Source of the DNA: Mactra quadrangularis
Lineage: Eukaryota; Mollusca; Bivalvia; Venerida; Mactridae
Assembly (NCBI GenBank): GCA_025267735.1
Contig: CM046301.1
Span: 11,778,190-11,842,189, forward strand
Direction: 5' to 3'
DNA: 64,000 nucleotides
Both the position numbers and the translations under genes were made by a program. Under the pieces are notes generated by a model. That model was not told the DNA's origin. It did no database searches and saw only the letters and a list, made by a program, of their open reading frames with translations. Numbering within the stretch: the first letter of the stretch is position 1; every line of letters begins with the position of its first letter. Below, one piece after another: positions 36,601 to 48,200 of this stretch.

Positions 36601-38721
36601 TCCTGTGGAATTTGTTGATACGGCAACTTGTATCTGTTTTCTTTAGTTTCAGAGTATGTAATAGGCTCAGTTAGAATTCTAGCAAAGTAGACTAAGCCAT
36701 CTCTAGAGGCGATATGAAGTGGGGTATTCCCTATATGATCTCGACTGGCAACGACAGCTCCTGATGTCATCAATTTCCTTACAATTATATCATTCCTGGT
36801 TAAGACGGCCAGATGGAGAGGAGATTGTAGGTAATTGTTCTTGAAGTTTAACAGGTTAGGGTGATTACATATCCAAATAAAATATAGACTCAGTGTTGTG
36901 TTCTCTTGAATGATAGCTGTATGCAGCCGCCTGAAAATACATTCATACCAAAATATTAAATTCCTGAAATGTAGCTATTGAAAAAAAAGGTATAGTAATT
37001 CATAGAACATGGTTTGACTTAAAATTGTGTTTTACCTTAGTTTGTTTTTTTGGTTGGATTTTATCCAGTAGCAACACACCGTATATAGGCCATGTCACGG
37101 CTGTCAATCAACATACTCACCATTTCTGGAAAGGCTAAATCTCTAGATATAGCTGTTAACCAGTGATTGACAACTGCAATACATGATTAAGAATCATTGA
37201 TAGGAGGAAGATTGGCTTTAATTATTATTTTAACACCAAACTCTAGAGCACAAAAGTATGCCCAGACTGAGAATGGAAACCCTCAGTACACTTGTGTGCT
37301 ACCATCTGAACTAGCTGAGGATCCGAGGCTACATATTTACTAACATATCTGAGTATCTTTTTAATTATAAAGGGTTATTTATTGGGAATTGCTCATAGTC
37401 ATAAGCAAGTCTGAAATCTTAGTTTATGGTGCTATTATTCTATTCTGGGATTTACTATGACACCGGCAGTATGGAATATAAACCTTGGACTTTTTTATAC
37501 AAATTTCTTAAGTAATTTGTCTATGCTCATTTTTTACTTCAATCATATACAAGATTCAAAAATTTATTTACTACATAAAGTCAATTCTTCAAACAAACTC
37601 AAACAACTTGTAATGATATCTTTTCCTGGTTGAATGAGTCCGAACCAAGCCTTAAAATTATTAATTTGTTGTTTACACTGGAATATCGGATCCCCGTGTT
37701 TATTTTCCAAATGACTCAGTATACTTCTAATAAACTTGATAAAAGCAATCATGACAAGTAATGTTTATATCAGACCATAAAACGTCCCCAATTTTTACCT
37801 AACTTCCTAATTTACATAATAAATAATCAACATAAGGCCTACTTGGCATGACAACCTGTATTGAATAAATCATATAAAATGTAGTAAGCAAGGCCTATGC
37901 CCACACACAAAGAAGAAATTTGATTGGCTGCCAACTTTATAGATTAGTTTGCACAATAACATATGTTCCTTCTACGTTAGCGAATCAGCTGTAAGGGGAA
38001 TACCGGAATGATCTAAATATGAATCCTTGTAATGTAATAGATCAAAAAACTCAAACAGGCTAGGCCTAAATCATTCACCGAGATAATGAACCTTTATCTG
38101 TATAGATGTAATTCTAGGAATGAGTAACAGTTGAATATCATATTATAAATCCAGTTGAACCCTGTAACAATATTTTTAGTTATGAAGTGAAGTCCTTGAC
38201 CTATTGAGCTATTCAATTACTATTCATATGATTGATAGTAAAGTTACACAATGGAAGTTTCGAGTCTCCCATAAAACTTACGTGTCACCATCTTCGTCCT
38301 GTTGATATACATCAAGAATGAGTCGCTGGTGTTCCTTGTTGTCTTCTTCTGAAGTCTGAGACTCATTCGTTTCAGTTTTGACCTTTTCAATGAGTTTTTC
38401 AGAAGAAACAAAACCCTCATCAACAGACGGTAGATCTATTTTGTCCTCATTTTCTAAGTTCAAACTTGCAATACCTTCCACAGGAATTAACCTTTCCTCA
38501 TCACTAATGAGTCTACTCTCACATAAACCACTGTCTAAATTTCCACTGGGTAATCCTTCAAAACTTTTATACCCCGATGAATACACTGAATCAAATCGTT
38601 CATCGCATTTTCCACTGCCATCATGGCGTCCGATATCTAAAAATTTTCCTTTGAATTTTGAAGCTCCTAGTCCGACAGGGCATGAGTCAGAGTCTAAATC
38701 ACCGTCTTTGCTTAAATCCAT
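33597..38721 (-). CDS. NFKBIA: NF-kappaB inhibitor IkappaB (cactus/NFKBIA family), five exons, complete
   Basis: Cytoplasmic inhibitor that holds Rel/NF-kappaB until IKK phosphorylation and proteasomal decay release it. Exons: 38282-38721, 36578-36930, 35324-35412, 34620-34853, 33597-33653. All have GT-AG borders and compatible phases, and the total of 1173 nt gives 390 residues. The start is the first ATG after an in-frame TAG (38779-38781). Residues 1-145 are acidic and Ser-rich with degron-like DSVYSS (44-49), DSGLCES (63-69) and DEGFVS (101-106). Six ankyrin repeats follow, marked by DTRLHTAII, SPLHLAV, NTPLHIAS, QVCIHLAA, RTILHYAA and MTPIMLAR. The linker ...QDLEARNYDG is a hallmark of IkappaB ankyrin 3-4. 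The tail DSDSSSGEEDM plus NEEPYDDVKING is acidic and PEST-like. Length and layout fit the family. The closest vertebrate paralogue (alpha, beta or epsilon) cannot be assigned. Introns carry a SINE A, a hAT-like MITE and a SINE B. Confidence 0.95.
34216..34478 (-). repeat. SINE family B copy in IkappaB intron 4
   Basis: A tail identical in kind to family A (GTTGGGTTTAACGCTGTAGC on the plus strand) is joined to the family B body (AACCTAGCTTTCCAGGACCC, TTTTCATGGAAGGGTATA) and a B-box-like GGTGGGATTCAAACC. Confidence 0.88.
34620..34853 (-). CDS. NFKBIA: IkappaB exon 4
   Basis: 234 nt, phase 0 at both ends, between TTTATAG and donor GTAAGC. Encodes ankyrin repeats 5-6 and the acidic DSDSSSGEEDM. 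If the intron is retained, the frame would stop after four more residues (VSFV). Confidence 0.92.
35324..35412 (-). CDS. NFKBIA: IkappaB exon 3
   Basis: 89 nt between ATTCAG and GTAAGA. Encodes ankyrin repeat 4 (QVCIHLAAENGHIETIDVLL), ending in phase 0 after NVNTR. Confidence 0.95.
36071..36472. mobile_element. hAT-like MITE in IkappaB intron 2
   Basis: The 402-bp element has inverted ends TAGGGCTGTCACGAT and ATCATGACAGCCCTA. The 8-bp flanks ATATAAAG and ATATATAG differ at one base, fitting a hAT target duplication. No transposase. Confidence 0.85.
36578..36930 (-). CDS. NFKBIA: IkappaB exon 2
   Basis: 353 nt between acceptor TTTTCAG and donor GTATGT. Encodes ankyrin repeats 1-3 and the long linker to repeat 4. 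It ends after the first base of a Gly codon. Confidence 0.95.
37046..37328 (-). repeat. SINE family A copy in IkappaB intron 1
   Basis: The tail (CAGTAGCAACACACCG on the plus strand), the body with CTGGAAAGGCTAAATCTCTA and a degraded head are recognisable. Confidence 0.85.
38282..38721 (-). CDS. NFKBIA: IkappaB exon 1 (coding part)
   Basis: Encodes the N-terminal signal-response region. Donor GTAAGT follows GGTGACAC; it ends after two bases of a Thr codon. Five lysines precede residue 52 and could serve as ubiquitin acceptors. Confidence 0.93.
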
Positions 38722-38827
38722 TTCAAAAACTACAGAAGCACCATAAACGGTGTCACACAAAGCAGTTTGTAGGCCCGGCTAAGTTCAAATGCGTTCAATC
38801 TCGCCCGTTGACATTTAGGAAAGTTTC

Positions 38828-38837
38828 GGGGATTTCC
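38828..38837 (-). promoter_or_regulatory. kappaB site upstream of IkappaB
   Basis: GGGGATTTCC (GGAAATCCCC on the gene strand) is a perfect match to the GGGRNWYYCC Rel/NF-kappaB consensus, about 107 bp upstream of the start codon. IkappaB genes are classic NF-kappaB targets, so feedback control is the natural reading. Confidence 0.65.
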
Positions 38838-38853
38838 AACTTTTATGACCAAT

Positions 38854-38865
38854 TGCGCATGCGTC
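38854..38865 (-). promoter_or_regulatory. NRF1-like site in the IkappaB promoter
   Basis: TGCGCATGCGTC is one base from the NRF1 core and lies 17 bp from the kappaB site, marking a likely core promoter. Confidence 0.35.
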
Positions 38866-39144
38866 AAAACTAAGTGTCTCACGGCAAAACCACTCGGGTG
38901 ATTCCGTTAACGGACGATCAGTACTCGGATTTATCGGATGGCTAGTTAAACGCACAAATTAGTAAACAGAATGCACCAGCAATAATGCCAAATTGTTTTC
39001 ATCTAATGTCTTTTATTATTCAATGTTTAGATATCCGTCTGAATCGAGAAGTAGAAATAAATGATAACATTTTATGAAATCGTTGAATAAATAGAGTCTT
39101 AATAGTCATATGGGATTTCTATATATAGCTGGGAAATATTGGTC

Positions 39145-39153
39145 GGGAGTCCC
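39145..39153. promoter_or_regulatory. Second possible kappaB-like site
   Basis: GGGAGTCCC fits the 9-bp kappaB variant, about 425 bp upstream of the IkappaB start codon. Confidence 0.3.
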
Positions 39154-39507
39154 TTAATCATAGGTATCCCCCATCATTACAATTCTATAATCAAGAGCTC
39201 TACGTCTTAACTCAACTTTCGACTTATATATAGACATTACACGTACGTATAATAGGCATTGACTTGACATAAAAAATAACCTTTAGAATCTACATCACGT
39301 GCAGTCATGTGACTAATTACCCATTCGTATATATTATAGTAATTGAAAAATCCACAATTTTCATCGATCAATTAGTCAGCCTAACAACATAACAATACTC
39401 ATGCTAATATGATTCAGTTTAAGGGACGGTCCCAATACATGTAGGTCTAGACACTAAAAAATATTATTCTTCGGTAAAATAAAATAATTTTCTGCGAATT
39501 TAATATA

Positions 39508-39735
39508 GATTAGGACGCGCGCCTATGGGAATCGAGAGGTCCCGGGTTCGATCCCCATTGTGAGCATTGCTCATTTCATTGAGCAAGAAATTAACCTACA
39601 ATTGTTCCAGACCACCCAGGTGTAAATGGGTACTGTGAGGGGTCGCCTGCCTGAGGGGGAATTCTATGATCAGGTGTTATCGTACAAGATTCACGGTAAA
39701 GTCGGCTGAACATGTATATGGAAGCAGACTATAAA
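39508..39735 (+). repeat. SINE family C copy, diverged
   Basis: GAGAGGTCCCGGGTTCGATC (B box), ATTGAGCAAGAAATTAACCT and CCACCCAGGTGTAAATGGGT follow the family C order. Confidence 0.75.
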
Positions 39736-40321
39736 CCACGCTTTAACTTTTTTTAAATTTCAAACTAGTATTCACGGACTTGTTTTTGCAATACTTATTT
39801 TGAATACTACGTGAAAAGGTAAAACGATTTTCATTCTCATACCCATTACGCAGAATCTAGTATAGGACTATCGATTAGATCGAGAATCTTGATAGTTAGG
39901 GCCTAACGTCGATGTACGAGAATGTTAAATTATTACTTAACCAGAAGTTCTGTAATTAACGCTAGAAATGAACGTACAAGTGAAACAAACTGTCATACAC
40001 TCGGAAACTTACATGCATTCAATATCATAAAAAAATGTTTCATGTTTCAACAGCAATTAACGTTCTGGGACAATACTTGTAATTGCCAAGTAATGAAAAT
40101 AAATACATATATATACATGTACATGTATGATGTGCCTTAATACATATGGATTGACTGTCGCAGGAGTTTGAAGGAGGCCCAGCGCTCCTCATCACCAGTA
40201 AAAATCAGGGTCATTGAGGGCAGAAGATGGCGCAAAATGATAACAAGCTAACCTGTTTTCAGTCTTTGAAAAGAACAAGCACTTAATACTTCATTTTTCG
40301 AAAATTTAACTGAATGAAATG

Positions 40322-40510
40322 CAAGTCAGAGGTTGAAAAAGCAAAGCTTGCATTTTTGCCCTTTTGCTCCACCCCAGTGTTTTCATTGCAGGTGGGATCG
40401 GGGTTTAAATAGCCTTTTCTGAAAAACATGCGCGAATTAATTTGGCCAAGTTGCATTTCTGTCCGTCAATTATTATTGAAATAAGAGCATCTTGAAATAG
40501 CCCTATCGCA
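40322..40510 (+). repeat. Dispersed repeat, inverted partner at 61066-61270
   Basis: AATGCAAGTCAGAGGTTGAA, TTTGCCCTTTTGCTCC and AGAGCATCTTGAAATAGCCC occur in reverse order and orientation at the partner site. Confidence 0.75.
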
Positions 40511-40569
40511 ACTTGTTGAAATGTTGCCAGTTTTCGCCAATGTTGCAACTAGTAAAAGGTCAAGGCTAT

Positions 40570-41925
40570 ACATTAATTAATTGAAGTACGATACATGTAC
40601 TAAATTAATCTGTACAGAATAACACACTATATGCACCAAGCAGACCATTTGTTTTTAACCAGTTTTAGCGGGAGTTATGACAATATTTTTCCGGATTTTT
40701 CCAGCACAAATTGGCTTTGAAAAGAAACGAAAAAAACTTTTTTATGAACAGATGTAAACAAGATGTTGTCGCAAATATTTTTCAATTTAAACTGGGGCAA
40801 ACTTGTTTACGTTATAATAATGCAAAAAGACCGCATAATAAAAAGCCTACGTAAGTTTCTTATTTGATTAAGCTAAACTAGGTCAAAGCACTTGATATGG
40901 TTTTCCATTCATTCATGTACATTAGGCCTTTTGACCTATTTCTGACTCGCCTAACCATAGGTTAAAACCTAAATAATAAAGCCAGCAGATCAACAAAACT
41001 ATTGCCAATTGCTTACCTAGTATGCAATAAATAAACTCGTATACAATAATTGTGTAAGTTGCATTATAGATATAAATACATGTACATGTAAAACGAAAAT
41101 AGTAAACGCTTATAAATTATTTAACTCAAACTTTAACGGTTATTTCCGACAACTTAATGGGGGAATTTCTAATTAATTGGAAGTTTTCCACTATTCTGTC
41201 AGGGTTTTCTATGAAGCATTTAAAGTAAGCATCGGGTTATTACAACTAATTTATGCATGATCAATTGTTTATAAAATGAATACAATAATCTTTCAATTTA
41301 ATAGATTCGTAAACTGCAATTAAGTCTCATAGCTGGAGCGGATGAACATAACGTACATTAATTACAATGAAATTTTTCACCATCCACCGAAATTCATACT
41401 TTCACTTTCAAATATATGACGAGTCAGCAGTTTTTTTAAATTTTTGGTTTCTTAGAACCTGCTATTTCATCATTTACAAGAATAAAGAAAGACTCACTTT
41501 TAACATGGAAACACATTCCAAGAATTTGACCATAGTAATTCACTCATAGTACTGGACTACATGTATACATAACAGTACATTTATTTCCTACTAAATTACT
41601 AGTCGAATTTTTAACAGGCTCCGAAAGTTGTATTTTCTGTTTCAGTCATATGGCAAGTCAGTTATATATTTAAGGATTTGGATTGTATGAACAAGCTAAA
41701 TAATAATGAAAAAGTACACAAAGAAATGCCCAGATACAAATTTCCAGAAATAGTCTATTCAAAGTAACACGGTATCAATAGTCTATTCAAAGTAACACGG
41801 TATTATGCAAGGTCAGCCAGCTCGAGTACGGAACCATTAACACAATTAGATACAAAATGTATTGAATAACCAGTGTTTTGGATAGCTAAGGACCATGCCA
41901 GTTATCTTTGGTATAATATGATTCT
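40570..41925. other. AT-rich intergenic stretch, nothing recognised
   Basis: Only a 23-bp direct duplication (AGTCTATTCAAAGTAACACG twice, 41752-41804) was noted. Confidence 0.4.
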
Positions 41926-41932
41926 AATATCA

Positions 41933-42217
41933 CAGGCGGATCCAGAGGGGGGGGGGGGGGGGTGTCAGGGGGTCCCCCTCTAGAATATGGAAAATGTACC
42001 TGTCCATTAGTGTATTTCTTGCCTGTGAGTCATTTTTAAGTAGCATGAAGCAATTTTTCTCGGTGCTTAGCATAGATTTAATGGTAATGTAGTTTTTATT
42101 ATCAATATGTTGCATTTTTTTGGCAAAATGTGTATAATGTGGTTGTGGTTCGAGGTTCGAACCCCCCCCCCTAGAAAAGTTTGGACCCCCTTAGAAAAAG
42201 TCATGGATCCGCCCCTG
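41933..42217. mobile_element. GGATCC-ended repeat element, copy 2
   Basis: The ends CAGGCGGATCCAG and TGGATCCGCCCCTG are inverted repeats. A poly(G) run lies just inside the left end and poly(C) inside the right. The core TATGGAAAATGTACCTGTCC is shared with the copies near 21.9 and 58.1 kb. Confidence 0.85.
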
Positions 42218-42609
42218 AATATGCTGCGGATTTTTTTCCATTCAGACAAAGAACACAGCGTTCTATACTACCATTGCCCAGAAGTGTTGAAGAGAAAAAT
42301 GCCATTCTGACAACGTTATATAGCAATAGTTTGAAGAGGAATGATAATTTATTGTGGAGATTAGTATTGATATACAGTTAAAGGGAAGTAACTGTAACAA
42401 AATATTTATGCTTGCAATGAAACATAATATATAATACATTTTTTTATGTATTTAATACTTGCATGTTATTAAGCATATCTTACCAAGTTAATTTGTTTAA
42501 CAAAGATTGAATATGTATACACAAGAAATTAAAAAAAGATTGACTTTTCAAGTTTTTTTTCTAGTGTTCAGTTAAAACGTGTTTTAATGTACATTTTTTT
42601 GTAGATTCG

Positions 42610-42690
42610 AGAGTGATTAATATCTAATTAAGTTGCATGAACTTGTTTCACAGTCAAGCTAAAATAAATTGGTAAAAACAAACTAAGTTA
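42610..42690 (+). repeat. SINE family D tail fragment
   Basis: TAATTAAGTTGCATGAACTT, TTGTTTCACAGTCAAGC and AAACTAAGTT match the tail of 31694-31925. Confidence 0.6.
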
Positions 42691-43420
42691 GTATAGTTAC
42701 ACTGAAGAGGAAATTTTAAGGCCATTATGATCATTGACAAGTCATCTATGGAAAACCAGATAAAAACATTGAAAATCCTGTATTTCCCGAGAGAAAAAAA
42801 GTATTACAAAGTATAGGGGAATCCAACAAGCTGACTCCAGAGTGATCAATATACGCTGCTAAAGCAATTACACTAAAAAACACCAGAGGTTATCTAGCTT
42901 ATCCCATACTTAAGTTACTAAGGAGTGTAACACCACCAAAACAACTCAATAAATATAAACAGTTCTAAAATAGTTGTGGACAGCTGTACGCTCGAGACAA
43001 GACTAAAGATACTAGACTCTCTGCATAGCAAGCTACCTGGCTTGCAATGATCACGTGTTGATCAGGCACACGATCATTGGCCAGCATACAACCAACCACA
43101 TGAATATTAAGCAACTACTACAGGTTGTATGGCAGAGGGCGATTGTATTACATCAGACCATATCAAGCACTGTCTAACAACCCAATTTCGTTGTAAATAA
43201 ATTCCTCTATACAGTACTGAACCATCATAGTACTTTTTGATAATATATGTATAGTGCGACAATATTAAAGTTAAAGGTAAAAAGTTTAAGCAAGGGTTTT
43301 TGGAGTCTACAATTAGTATCACTATTCAGTCGACTCTTGACATTAACTTCCCAGATCATCGAGTCACACACCAACTGTTAATGAACGATGTAGATTGCAG
43401 CCACAGCATACAGTGCATGA

Positions 43421-43572
43421 CCCTTACTGGTACCCATTTACACCTGGGTGGAGTGAAGCAATCACAGGTAAATTTCTTGCTCAAACAAATTAGCAGTGCC
43501 CCTAGTGGGATTCAAACCCAGGACCTCTCGATCCCTAAGCGCGCATCCCACCACTGGACTACTGCTCCTGCT
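43421..43572 (-). repeat. SINE family C 5' part
   Basis: In reverse: GGAGCAGTAGTCCAGTGGTG (A-box region), TGGGTTTGAATCCCACTAGG (B box), GAGCAAGAAATTTACCTG. It contains the tRNA-like head best preserved in this family. Confidence 0.85.
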
Positions 43573-44019
43573 TGAACTACCCACTTAAAATAATTCCACA
43601 CTTACATTAAAAATCGTGAGTTTCCGTGCAACTAATATACACATGTTTATAACAATGACTATAAATCAATTTTGTAAAAGTGGAAAGTTATTGTACTTTT
43701 AATTTTGGACATATTAGTTATAGAAGAAACACGTAAGTCAGCAATCTTATGAAAACAGAAATAATTGTTCAGTATGTGAATTTTGCTAAAAAGCTTCCGA
43801 TAAAGCGCAGTTTACAAACGAAGACAAAAAGACTGCTAATACTGAGCTTAATATATTCTTGCATAAAAGTCAAGGTCAGGTCAATATTGACAGACTATAG
43901 TCCTGATGAATGAGAAGTCCCTAGACATTTTCAGGGCTGTACTAACTGTCCAACAGTTATTTTGTCGACTAGCACTAATAGTAATGTTCCTGTTTACACA
44001 ATTGTACGAGTCATAATAA

Positions 44020-44380
44020 GGGACTTTAGTCAGTTATTTCCCCTTAGATACTCTTCAAAATAGATAGGTCTATTTAGTTGGATTACTCGGATTTTACCCT
44101 TACTTTTCTATGTTAATTTGCCAAATTTAATCATAAATAACTTTTTTGTAAATCAAATAATTTGTTTTAAATTCGAACTAATTATTCTTAAGGTAAAGAA
44201 CTATCTACAATTTATCACTTCTGTTAATATCTTCATTAACAAGAAAGGTATTAGATGAAATATATTGTTATCCTTACATAGGAATTCTATGATAAAATCC
44301 GAGGATTCCAACTGTAAGGACCTACTTACCAATTGGATTGCTTCAGATTTTATCAGGGAAAGATAACTGACTAAAGTTCC
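44020..44380. mobile_element. PIF/Harbinger-like MITE, 361 bp
   Basis: The inverted ends GGGACTTTAGTCAGTTATTT and (reverse of right) GGAACTTTAGTCAGTTATCT are flanked by TAA on both sides, a Harbinger-type target duplication. Inner inverted similarity (ATAAAATCCGAG) extends further. No transposase. Confidence 0.8.
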
Positions 44381-45038
44381 TAATTATATTTTTATACAAT
44401 ATATATAAGACAGTGAACATGTATATTTGGACAATATATAACAACATAAAATTACTATTTTATTGTCATAAGTTTAGGACTCTGTTGCGCTTTTTACAAA
44501 AAAACTTATGATAAAAATCATTGTAAGTCAAAAGCACGCAACATTCATATTACCATTATTTTTTGGCTAATCAATTCCAGACATTATTGAATAATGTAAA
44601 ATATTTTATACATTTTGAATATCATAATTATCATAGTTATGTGAACCATTCTTCTGACTCTGAACTGCAAAATTTATGAAATTGTCTTACGATAACTCTT
44701 TTCGTAAGAATTTTTGAGAAAAGGAGCACTTGTGTCGATATGCAACAACATTTTCCAGTATTAATAATTCATTATATAATCAACACAAAGTTTAGCTATA
44801 TCATTCATAATCTTTTTATTCATAGATATTTTCACATCATAATGAAAACACAAGACTTTAAAACACATACATATACAATATATTACATCTTTTAAACAAT
44901 GTATACTAAGAGAAACACAGAAATCAAAAATGAAATAAATGATTTTCACTCATTGTGCCTCATACCAATAAAAGTATTTGTTATAATGAAGTTCAGCTGA
45001 ATCAAGTCAAATTGTGAGACTGTAGAAACCAGATTAAG

Positions 45039-45352
45039 TTTTTTTGGTTGGGTTTAACACAGTAGCAACTAGCAACGCATTGTATAGGTCATATCATGGC
45101 AGTCAGTCAACCTACTCACTATTCCTGGAAAGACTAAACCTCTGAATTTACCTGTAAACCAATTACTAGGCACATACTTCAGTTAGTGGCTGACAACTGC
45201 CCTACATAATTTAGAATCAGTGGTAGGAGGGAAAATGGCAGTAGAAATTATTTCATGACAAGGCTCCATGTAAGTTTGCCCTGCCCTGCAATCTAACCTT
45301 TGACCCTCAAACAGTAGACTTGCCTGCTACCAACTGAGTTAGCTGGGCAGCT
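45039..45352 (-). repeat. SINE family A copy, full length
   Basis: In reverse: AGCTAACTCAGTTGGTAGCA, the B-box region, the complete body, and a tail with a short duplication (AGTAGCAACTAGCAACGC). Confidence 0.92.
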
Positions 45353-45539
45353 GACTAGGTTAGTAAGGTATAGAATATATTAAACTATAATTAGTAACTT
45401 ATCCAGAACTATATCAGCATGTTCATACAAAATGCTCAAGTCTTCATACACTTCAATCTGACATTCATTAGATATAAAATATCTGTGTTACAAGGTAGTT
45501 AAGTCACACAATTATACTATTTTTACAATATCCAACAAA

Positions 45540-46170
45540 TCCCTAATATATGAAGATGTTCTTAAACAAAACCCTCATATTATAAGAGTACACTTAAACA
45601 AATCCTTCATTTATGAGGTGCACTCAAACAATACCATTATACACAAGGGCTGACTCAAACAAAACCTTCATACATGAGGATACACTCAATTTAAAAACTC
45701 ATAATGAGAATAGACTTAAACAAACCCTCATATATGAAGTTACACTCAAACAAATCCCTCGCATTATGAGGGTACACTCAAACAAATCCCTCATATATGA
45801 GGGTACACTCAAACAAATCCCTCATATATGAAGTTACACTCAAACAAATCCCTCACATTATGAGGGTACACTCAAACAAATCCCTTATATAAGAAGGTAC
45901 ACTCAAACAAATCCCTCATATATGAGGGTACACTCAAACAAATCCCTCATATATGAGGGTACACTCAAACAAATCCCTCATATATGAGGGTACACTCAAA
46001 CAAATCCCTCATATATGAAGTTACACTCAAACAAATCCCTCACATTATGAGGGTACACTCAAACAAACACCTAACACATGAGGGTACACTCAAACAAAAT
46101 CCCTATATATGTGGGTACACTCAAACAAATCACTCATATAATATAAGGATGCACTTAATAAAACAAACAA
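45540..46170. repeat. 30-bp minisatellite with palindromic core
   Basis: About 20 units read GTACACTCAAACAAAT then CCCTCATATATGAGG. The second half is a perfect palindrome in most units. Outer units are more diverged than central ones. Frames over it are repeats, not genes. Confidence 0.95.
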
Positions 46171-47092
46171 AAAACCTCCCACAACTACACCCACATTTTA
46201 AATTCATTATCACAAATCATACAATTATGCTACTGTACATTTTAAATATAAAAGAAACTTTTACACACAGTATAGCTTGTCCATATTGACCTATGACATA
46301 GTCTAATACACACATGCTGTAGAGACTACATGGAGTATAAAATACACAACACTAACTGTAACAATAAATATCTTTTCTTTCTTGATTTACAGTAAAATGT
46401 GGTGTCATCCAATGAATCTACGTGTATACAATGAAAATATAAAATTTGGAATAAGATCTGTTTTATTTCAACTAGTAGGCTCAAAAAGCAACTCATGCCA
46501 CTAGTGAAATTATTTTGTTTTCTAAGCTCACTGAGAGAAATGAAAATCGATTGTTCACCAAAGTAAACAAATAACCACTATATCATTAATAGGGCTAACT
46601 GATTAAATGAATGTAAATGATGATAAAACTGTGACTTCTGTAGTCAGGTCAACATGAGCAAGCTATAAAATTATCAGGTCAATGGGTACAAACTAAAATG
46701 AACAATTTTTACAACAGAATCAGTCATGATAAATGTCAATTACATGTGACCCAATATTTAATATTCAGTCCTAGCTTTAACTAGATAAAATCATTGACTA
46801 AATATCTAACAGTGAGCAAAAATATACATATAAAAATATCATACACATAATATCAAATACATGTAACAATTCAGCAAACATACTATTTAAATGTATTTAA
46901 GGTAGTTGATCCCTGATAATGAAATAACCTATAGTAGAATACTTAAAATATAGAACTAATATACAGTACCCTCAAAAAGCCTTTGAACAAAATCTTGTTT
47001 AAGGTTAAACTGATTCACAAAATAACCTGTGCTCCCCCTATCTCCGTAAACAGATATCCTGTAGAGCATTGTCATACAGGATCTCTACTATC

Positions 47093-47371
47093 TCAATGGA
47101 GGGTCACGTTGAGATGACCTTTGTGTCGACGAATCAAAGCGTAGCTTTCATCTAGATGAAACAATATTAATAGCATTTTGATTTCGTAATTTCTATTTTT
47201 AGACCAAGGTTTGCAAGCTAATTTAACAGCGGTATTATTCACAGTCAGTGATTGGACGGCTCATTTCAAATTGCATGACGTAGACGATGTAAACAAGTTA
47301 CGTATCATAACAATTTCGTCATTAATATTATGATGAGAAAAGGTCACCTGAACGTGACCCTCGTTTGAGAA
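47093..47371. mobile_element. Element with ~25-bp inverted ends
   Basis: GAGGGTCACGTTGAGATGAC at the left pairs with GTCACCTGAACGTGACCCTC at the right with few mismatches, and CTCAA/TTGAG extends the pairing. The interior is non-coding. Confidence 0.65.
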
Positions 47372-47536
47372 AGGCAAAATCTAAATTAGCGAGTAGGCGA
47401 GCGGAACATTTTAGATCTGGTTTTAATCAGATTGGTGCTCCCCTGGCAGCTCAGTGAATATAATACTGGAAATGAATGAGAGTGAGTCAGCCCATGTGTA
47501 GGAGAGTTAAAATACCCATGAGGAAAAAAAAGAAAC

Positions 47537-47797
47537 AACAAGTAAATCTGTGAGCTAATGCTCACTAGTGATACCCCCGCCAAAATCTAAAATATGCGAC
47601 AAACAGGAAGTAGATGAGCAAGGAGCATGAAATCGCTTTACACCACATGGGACTATGGGATGAAGCAATATGCAAAGTATCAGGCTGCTGCATGATATAG
47701 TTGCTGAGAAAACTGCGACGGAAATTTTGTAACAGCCGGACGGACGGATAGACAAGGGTAAAACAGTATACCACCCTCTTCTTCGAAGCGGGGGTAT
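47537..47797. mobile_element. ATACCCCCGC-ended repeat element, copy 2
   Basis: Nearly identical to 29823-30073 and in the same orientation. It keeps an extra GCCGGACGGACGGATAGACA segment. Confidence 0.82.
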
Positions 47798-47917
47798 AAA
47801 AAGTCATCTCAGCAAATTTCCAAAATAAATCAACATTAATTAGTTCATCAACATATGATTCATACTATGTCACATGAATAAGCTTTAACTCTATCTGGTT
47901 GGGGTCTAAACTGCCAG

Positions 47918-48200
47918 TTTTTTTCAGAGACTGAAAACATGTTTTCTTATCAGCATTTTTGCGCCATTTTTCTGCACTCAAAGACCCCACTTTTTTCCCG
48001 GGGACTCTCCTGAGACATCTTTTGATGGGGGAGGCATGCGAAAAAAAGATCATTTTTTGTGACATCCTTCCTTAAGTGAAATTCACTAAATAAAAAAATA
48101 AAAAAAAACACCACCAATTTCAAGGTTTAGGCAGCCTTTTTTAAGTGGGTGGGGTGGGGGGGTCCAGACACGTAAAATGCAGGATTGACCAGTTAAGGGT
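47918..48200. repeat. Dispersed repeat, partner at 61302-61609
   Basis: Shared words are GACTGAAAACATGTTTTCTT, GAGACATCTTTTGATG and AGGATTGACCAGTTAAGGGT, all in the same order. Confidence 0.8.

Noticed and set aside
37564..37752. 62-codon minus-strand frame between IkappaB exons 1 and 2
   Set aside because: Exons 1 and 2 join in phase without it, and it has no ankyrin signature; it is treated as intronic.
38378..38746. 122-codon plus-strand frame
   Set aside because: It is the antisense shadow of IkappaB exon 1.
38722..38760. Longer IkappaB start (13 extra codons)
   Set aside because: The extension would begin at TTG; the first ATG after the in-frame TAG is at 38721.
45613..46289. MRVHSNKSLIYE-type repeated frames
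   Set aside because: They are translations of the 30-bp palindromic minisatellite.
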